From assembly GCA_036257895.1 (NCBI GenBank), contig DATAES010000135.1, positions 1-23,550 on the forward strand: a DNA stretch of 23,550 nt, read 5' to 3'. The DNA is from DATAES01 sp036257895. GTDB taxonomy: Bacteria; Actinomycetota; Acidimicrobiia; Acidimicrobiales; JACDCH01. The notes under the pieces were generated by a model. That model ran no database searches. It saw only the letters and a list, made by a program, of their open reading frames with translations, and was not told the origin of the DNA. Numbering within the stretch: position 1 is the stretch's first letter; every line of letters starts with the position of its first letter. The position numbers were made by a program, and so were the translations under genes. Shown here in pieces: positions 22,152 through 23,550 of the stretch.

Positions 22152-22160
22152 AATCGATTT
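22149..22160. promoter_or_regulatory. putative GntR operator before the GntR gene
   Basis: TGAAATCGATTT repeats the 12-base site of the divergent promoter region (14163-14174 read on the minus strand), with the palindrome AAATCGATTT at 22151-22160. It begins at the hydroxylase stop codon, 20 bases before the GntR start. A TANNNT element, TACGGT (22169-22174), lies 6 bases before the ATG, so the site would sit just upstream of the -10 of a leaderless promoter. Confidence 0.65.
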
Positions 22161-22180
22161 TCCTGCGGTACGGTTGACGC

Positions 22181-22867
22181 ATGGCTCGTGAACGGCGAGG
22201 ACGATCACTGGCCGAAGACGTCTACGACGCGCTACGCGCCGACATCCTGTTCGGCCGCCGGCTCCCGGCCTCGCGCGTCCAGCTCAACGACCTTGCCGAG
22301 GAGCACGGCGTCAGCCTGAGCGTCGTCCGTGAAGCGGTGACCCGCCTCGCCAGCGAGGACCTCATCGAAGCGACGCCACAGCGCGGCTTTCGGGTCCGGC
22401 CGCTCTCGATCGAGCACCTCCAGGACCTCACGTGGGTCCGCGTCCAGCTCGAGAGCCTTGCGCTGTGCGAGTCGATCGCGAAGGGCGACGTCTCCTGGGA
22501 AGCCGATCTCGTCGCCGCCCACCACCGGCTTTCAGTCACGCCGACGTACTTCGAGGACGGAACCGGGAACCTCGAGTGGCTGACCGCGCACAGCGGTTTC
22601 CACGCGGCACTCACCGCTGCGGCCGGCAGTCCGATCCTCGAACGGCTTCGGCGTCAGCTGTACGACGCGGCCGAGCTGTACCGCATGTGGTCGAGCAACC
22701 TGCCGCACCATCCCACTCGCGAGCACGTCGATGACGAGCACCGGGGGATCTTCGAAGCCGCGTTGGCGCGCGACGCCGACCGCGCCATCGACCTGTTGAC
22801 CCGACACCTCGAGACGACCGCGCACCACCTCGAAGCGATCGCACCCGACGTCAATCTGGCGTCATGA
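22181..22867 (+). CDS. GntR/FadR-family transcriptional regulator with FCD domain
   Basis: This is a ligand-responsive regulator of 228 residues. The N-terminal winged helix is clear: LAEDVYDALRADILFGRRLP, then LAEEHGVSLSVVREAVTRLA and the wing LIEATPQRGFRV. The C-terminal all-helical FCD domain carries the usual metal or ligand-binding histidines (His141 in SGFHAAL, His187 in DDEHRGIFEA, His209 in TRHLETT). Such proteins usually repress the operon they border and respond to an organic acid or CoA ester. The shared palindrome before this gene and in the divergent region makes it the likely switch for both operons, including itself. Its stop overlaps the next start (ATGA). Confidence 0.93.
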   Translation: MARERRGRSLAEDVYDALRADILFGRRLPASRVQLNDLAEEHGVSLSVVREAVTRLASEDLIEATPQRGFRVRPLSIEHLQDLTWVRVQLESLALCESIAKGDVSWEADLVAAHHRLSVTPTYFEDGTGNLEWLTAHSGFHAALTAAAGSPILERLRRQLYDAAELYRMWSSNLPHHPTREHVDDEHRGIFEAALARDADRAIDLLTRHLETTAHHLEAIAPDVNLAS

Positions 22868-23550
22868 TCTCGCCGCCGGTCCACCCGGTGCTGATCGTCA
22901 ACGCGAGATCGGGTGGCGGCAAGGCGGTGCGCAACGATCTCGTGACGGAGTGCCAGGCCCGAGACATCGAGGCCATCCAGTTCGAACCTGGCGACGACCT
23001 CGCGGCACTCGCCGCTGCGGCCATCGGCAACGGGGCCGACGCGCTCGGCATGGCGGGTGGTGACGGCTCACAAGCGCTGGTGGCCGGGGTGGCGGCCGAG
23101 CACGACATTCCGTACGTGTGCGTTCCCGCCGGCACGCGCAACCACTTCGCCCTCGACCTCGGCGTCGACCGCAACGACGTCGTGAGCGCGCTCGACGCGT
23201 TCACCGCAGGAGACGAACGGCGCATCGACCTCGGACAGGTCAACGGCCGTGTCTTCGTGAACAACGTGGCCATGGGCGTGTACGGCGCCGTCGTGCAGTC
23301 GCCCGCGTACCGGGCGCACAAGGTCCGCACGGTCGTCGAGACGTTGCCCGACGTGCTCGGACCGGACGCCGAGCCGTTCGACCTCCGATTCGTCGGTCCC
23401 GACGGCCGGGCCCACGACACCGCTGTGCTCGTCTTGGTCTCGAACAACCGCTACACGATCGATCCCCGGCCGCAGCGACGCACGAGGGGGGAGATCGACG
23501 GAGGCGTACTCGGTGTCGTCGCGGTCACGGGACCGCCGCCCCGTGGCGCG
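22864..23550 (+). CDS. diacylglycerol kinase-fold protein, 5' part (runs off the window)
   Basis: The open frame from ATG 22864 reaches the window edge after 229 codons without a stop. It has the DAGK catalytic fold: IVNARSGGGK at the start, the nucleotide motif MAGGDGSQALVA (diagnostic GGDG), VPAGTRNHFALDLG, and VNGRVFVNNVAMGVYG. The family includes lipid kinases (YegS/DgkB/sphingosine-kinase-like) and related NAD-kinase-like proteins. It is coupled to the GntR gene by an ATGA overlap, so it may share its control. A connection to aromatic catabolism is not obvious. It could be a lipid-phosphorylating enzyme acting at the membrane. Confidence 0.88.
   Translation, partial: MISPPVHPVLIVNARSGGGKAVRNDLVTECQARDIEAIQFEPGDDLAALAAAAIGNGADALGMAGGDGSQALVAGVAAEHDIPYVCVPAGTRNHFALDLGVDRNDVVSALDAFTAGDERRIDLGQVNGRVFVNNVAMGVYGAVVQSPAYRAHKVRTVVETLPDVLGPDAEPFDLRFVGPDGRAHDTAVLVLVSNNRYTIDPRPQRRTRGEIDGGVLGVVAVTGPPPRGA

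Overview
The window is GC-rich, frequently uses GTG starts, has many 4-nt ATGA/GTGA gene overlaps, and contains actinobacterial-type genes (a GlpR/SepX-like membrane protein next to molybdopterin genes, a two-domain extradiol dioxygenase of HsaC/BphC type, an IS481 element). I infer a high-GC actinobacterium, possibly Acidimicrobiia. That placement is inference; no taxonomic marker such as rRNA is present.

Layout. (1) 1-2665: core block with the 3' part of moaA, moaC, a short glpR/sepX-like membrane protein gene, a bacterial translin-family gene and a tRNA-Ala(CGC) gene. (2) 2653-4832: a mobile scar. An intact IS481-family element (2673-3939) sits just behind the tRNA. It is followed by three exact tandem 14-bp copies of the tRNA 3' end, then an array of gene remains: a MarR regulator fragment with a frameshift, the C-terminus of a tyrosine integrase and probably the C-terminus of a DUF2252 protein. 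(3) 4833-7404: a TetR regulator divergent from a TfdB-type FAD aromatic monooxygenase. Two 8-4-8 operators lie over the monooxygenase promoter. (4) 7521-14072, minus strand: a tightly overlapping eight-gene operon, in transcription order FAH-family hydrolase, extradiol dioxygenase, SDR, PHA synthase, PhaZ-like alpha/beta hydrolase, FMN split-barrel protein, a 48-codon PAS-like mini-ORF and a patatin lipase. (5) 14219-23550, plus strand: a branched-chain-type ABC importer (binding protein, fused LivHM permease, LivG, LivF), an acyl-CoA ligase, an MhpA-type hydroxylase, a GntR/FCD regulator and the start of a diacylglycerol-kinase-fold gene.

How it fits together. Blocks 4 and 5 diverge from 14073-14218 and look like one catabolic unit. 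An aromatic (or aryl-alkanoic) acid would be imported by the Liv-type ABC system, activated or trimmed through the CoA ligase, hydroxylated by the MhpA-type enzyme, ring-opened by the extradiol dioxygenase and processed by the FAH and SDR enzymes. Acyl units could then flow to polyhydroxyalkanoate through PhaC, with PhaZ-like hydrolase as the depolymerase or as the C-C hydrolase. The palindrome AAATCGATTT occurs both in the divergent promoter region and just before the GntR gene, so the GntR protein is the likely local regulator. The substrate cannot be read from the sequence.
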